Shown here piece after piece: positions 62,892 through 64,000 of a stretch of DNA of 64,000 nucleotides. Each line of letters opens with the position of its first letter. The first letter of the stretch is position 1. Location: positions 146,089 to 210,088 of the forward strand of contig NZ_LQPS01000031.1 in NCBI RefSeq assembly GCF_002101885.1, given 5' to 3'. The DNA comes from Mycolicibacter senuensis (GTDB lineage: Bacteria; Actinomycetota; Actinomycetes; Mycobacteriales; Mycobacteriaceae). Under the pieces are notes generated by a model. It made no database searches. It saw nothing but the letters and a program-made list of their open reading frames with translations, and was not told the origin of the DNA. The position numbers and the translations under genes are program-made.

Positions 62892-64000
62892 ATGGCGCAT
62901 GACACAGGCCCCGCGATGGGCATGTCTGTCGGAGCGACCACTCTGGCGGCAGTCACCGCCGATCGCGCGATCACCCGCCGGCCGGTGCTCACGCTGTTCC
63001 GGGACCGGCCGTCCCAGATCGGCATGCCGTCGGAGAACTCCGTCGGCAGCGTCGACCTGGTCGAACGCGGGCTGGTGGTGACCGATTTCGTCGATCGTGT
63101 CGGCGGCCGCGAGCCGGTCGTGGCCGGCGACGGATCCACGCACCGCGCCGAGCAACTGCTCGGCGACGGACTGCACGCGCTGGCTTACGCCGCCACCGAG
63201 GGACGCCCGATACCGCCCGCGGTGGCGGTGAGCCATCCGGCCCACTGGTCGCCGGAGGCCATCGGGGCGCTGCGCACCGCCTTGGGGCGGGTGTCGGAAT
63301 GGGCGCAGCATCCGGTGACGCTGATCTCGGACACCGTTGCGGTGTTGACCGCCCTGCGGTCCAACCCAGGTCTGCCCGACCACGGCATCATCGCGGTGTG
63401 CGACTTCGGTGGCAGCGGCAGCAACATCACCCTCGTCGACGCCCGGCGCGAGTACGAACCCATCGGCGCCACCCGCCGCATGACCACGTTCTCCGGTGAT
63501 GTGATCGACCAGGCGTTGCTCGATCATGTGGTGGCCGATCTGGGCGGCAACAGTGACGGGCCCCCGACGGTCGGATCGTTGACCAGATTGCGCAGCCAGT
63601 GCCGTGATGCCAAGGAGCACCTGTCGACGGAGACGGTCGCCGAACTGGCGGGATTCCACGGCGGGGTATGGCTGACCCGCGTAGAACTCGACGAGGCGCT
63701 GCGTCAACCGCTCGACGGCTTCTTCACCGCATTACAGGACACGTTGGACGACAACGAGATCGCGCCCGGCGAACTGTCGGCGATCGTGTCGGTTGGTGGC
63801 GGGGCCAATATGCCGACCGTCACGAACGGCCTGTCGCAACGCTTCGGGGCCGCCGTCATCAGTTCACCCCGGCCGCAGCTGACGGCGGCCATCGGCGCGG
63901 CGCTCAGCGTTGCCGGCAACGTGGTGGCCATGCCGAAGAAAGCTGCGGCGCCCGCCGAGCCGCCACCGCTACCCGAAACCCCGCCGGTCCAGCCCCCGCC
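62892..64000 (+). CDS. Hsp70-like (DnaK-fold) protein, 5' part only
   Basis: An Hsp70/actin-fold protein cut by the window end; 369 codons are visible. After a short lead the ATPase lobe has GMSVGATTLAAV, the phosphate-2 loop in CDFGGSGSNITLVD and the adenosine loop VSVGGGANMP. The peptide-binding domain of DnaK is not reached; residues beyond about 345 are Pro/Ala-rich (PPPLPETPPVQPPP). Such Hsp70-like Pro-rich proteins are known in mycobacteria (similar in plan to Rv2264c). ATG 62892 is a weakly supported start; ATGs at 62916 and 62922 are alternatives. Confidence 0.75.
   Translation, partial: MAHDTGPAMGMSVGATTLAAVTADRAITRRPVLTLFRDRPSQIGMPSENSVGSVDLVERGLVVTDFVDRVGGREPVVAGDGSTHRAEQLLGDGLHALAYAATEGRPIPPAVAVSHPAHWSPEAIGALRTALGRVSEWAQHPVTLISDTVAVLTALRSNPGLPDHGIIAVCDFGGSGSNITLVDARREYEPIGATRRMTTFSGDVIDQALLDHVVADLGGNSDGPPTVGSLTRLRSQCRDAKEHLSTETVAELAGFHGGVWLTRVELDEALRQPLDGFFTALQDTLDDNEIAPGELSAIVSVGGGANMPTVTNGLSQRFGAAVISSPRPQLTAAIGAALSVAGNVVAMPKKAAAPAEPPPLPETPPVQPP

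Noticed and set aside
62574..63707. 377-codon minus-strand frame
   Set aside because: Most of it is antisense to the Hsp70-like gene; the tail in the gap lacks signal peptide or known motifs.

Overview
This is a GC-rich window from a mycobacterium outside the classical M. tuberculosis core. The evidence is two PPE proteins with PPE and SVP motifs, two MPT63-type secreted antigens, paired cutinases, a PE-PPE-domain esterase, an IlvX-like enzyme, a 13E12/DUF222 HNH protein, and a block whose order matches H37Rv Rv2314c-Rv2327 as I recall it. No CRISPR array, intact insertion sequence, prophage or rRNA was seen.

Layout. 1-2417: the 3'-truncated GAF-GGDEF-EAL c-di-GMP enzyme and a MarR regulator. 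2509-12585: a fused ECF vitamin/metal importer (ecfT after it), a broken DivIVA-like remnant, the uspABC amino-sugar importer, a DUF2804 protein and tldD-tldE. 12591-20899: a giant SARP/cyclase/ATPase regulator whose C-terminal half is five tandem units of about 800 bp of NTF2/SnoaL-like fold, interrupted by a one-base frameshift. It is divergent from htpG, and the gap between them holds heptamer repeats spaced 11 bp apart, as SARP regulators use. 23255-30693: two PPE genes, a quinone-type reductase, an AhpD-like protein, a hydrolase, an MddA-like methyltransferase and an ECF41-like sigma factor divergent from a DoxX-like gene.

30830-43342: a CAU-anticodon tRNA with a strong hairpin after it, a PE-PPE esterase, an SDR / diiron ferritin-like / Baeyer-Villiger monooxygenase / MerR operon, a TetR gene divergent from a Rieske oxygenase plus DapB-like reductase pair, two MPT63-like antigens with long Pro/Ala/Ser tails and duplicated promoters, and a Ser/Thr kinase-like protein whose HRD aspartate is glycine. 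43478-55008: a GH5-like secreted enzyme, an SDR with two acyl-CoA/aryl-acid ligases, an ankyrin protein, the 13E12 HNH gene, a remnant of a type I restriction HsdR C-terminus, tex, and a GlcD-type FAD oxidase. 55027-64000: a W/P-rich membrane protein, a PASTA/NPCBM protein coupled to a VWA-SGNH esterase, an IlvX-like enzyme, two cutinases and the 5' part of an Hsp70-like protein.

How it fits together. Much of the window deals with the envelope and the outside of the cell (importers, secreted esterases, antigens, PASTA/VWA proteins). Small redox operons sit beside their own regulators. Several genes look decayed or diverged: the DivIVA and HsdR remnants, the split giant regulator and the kinase lacking its catalytic Asp.
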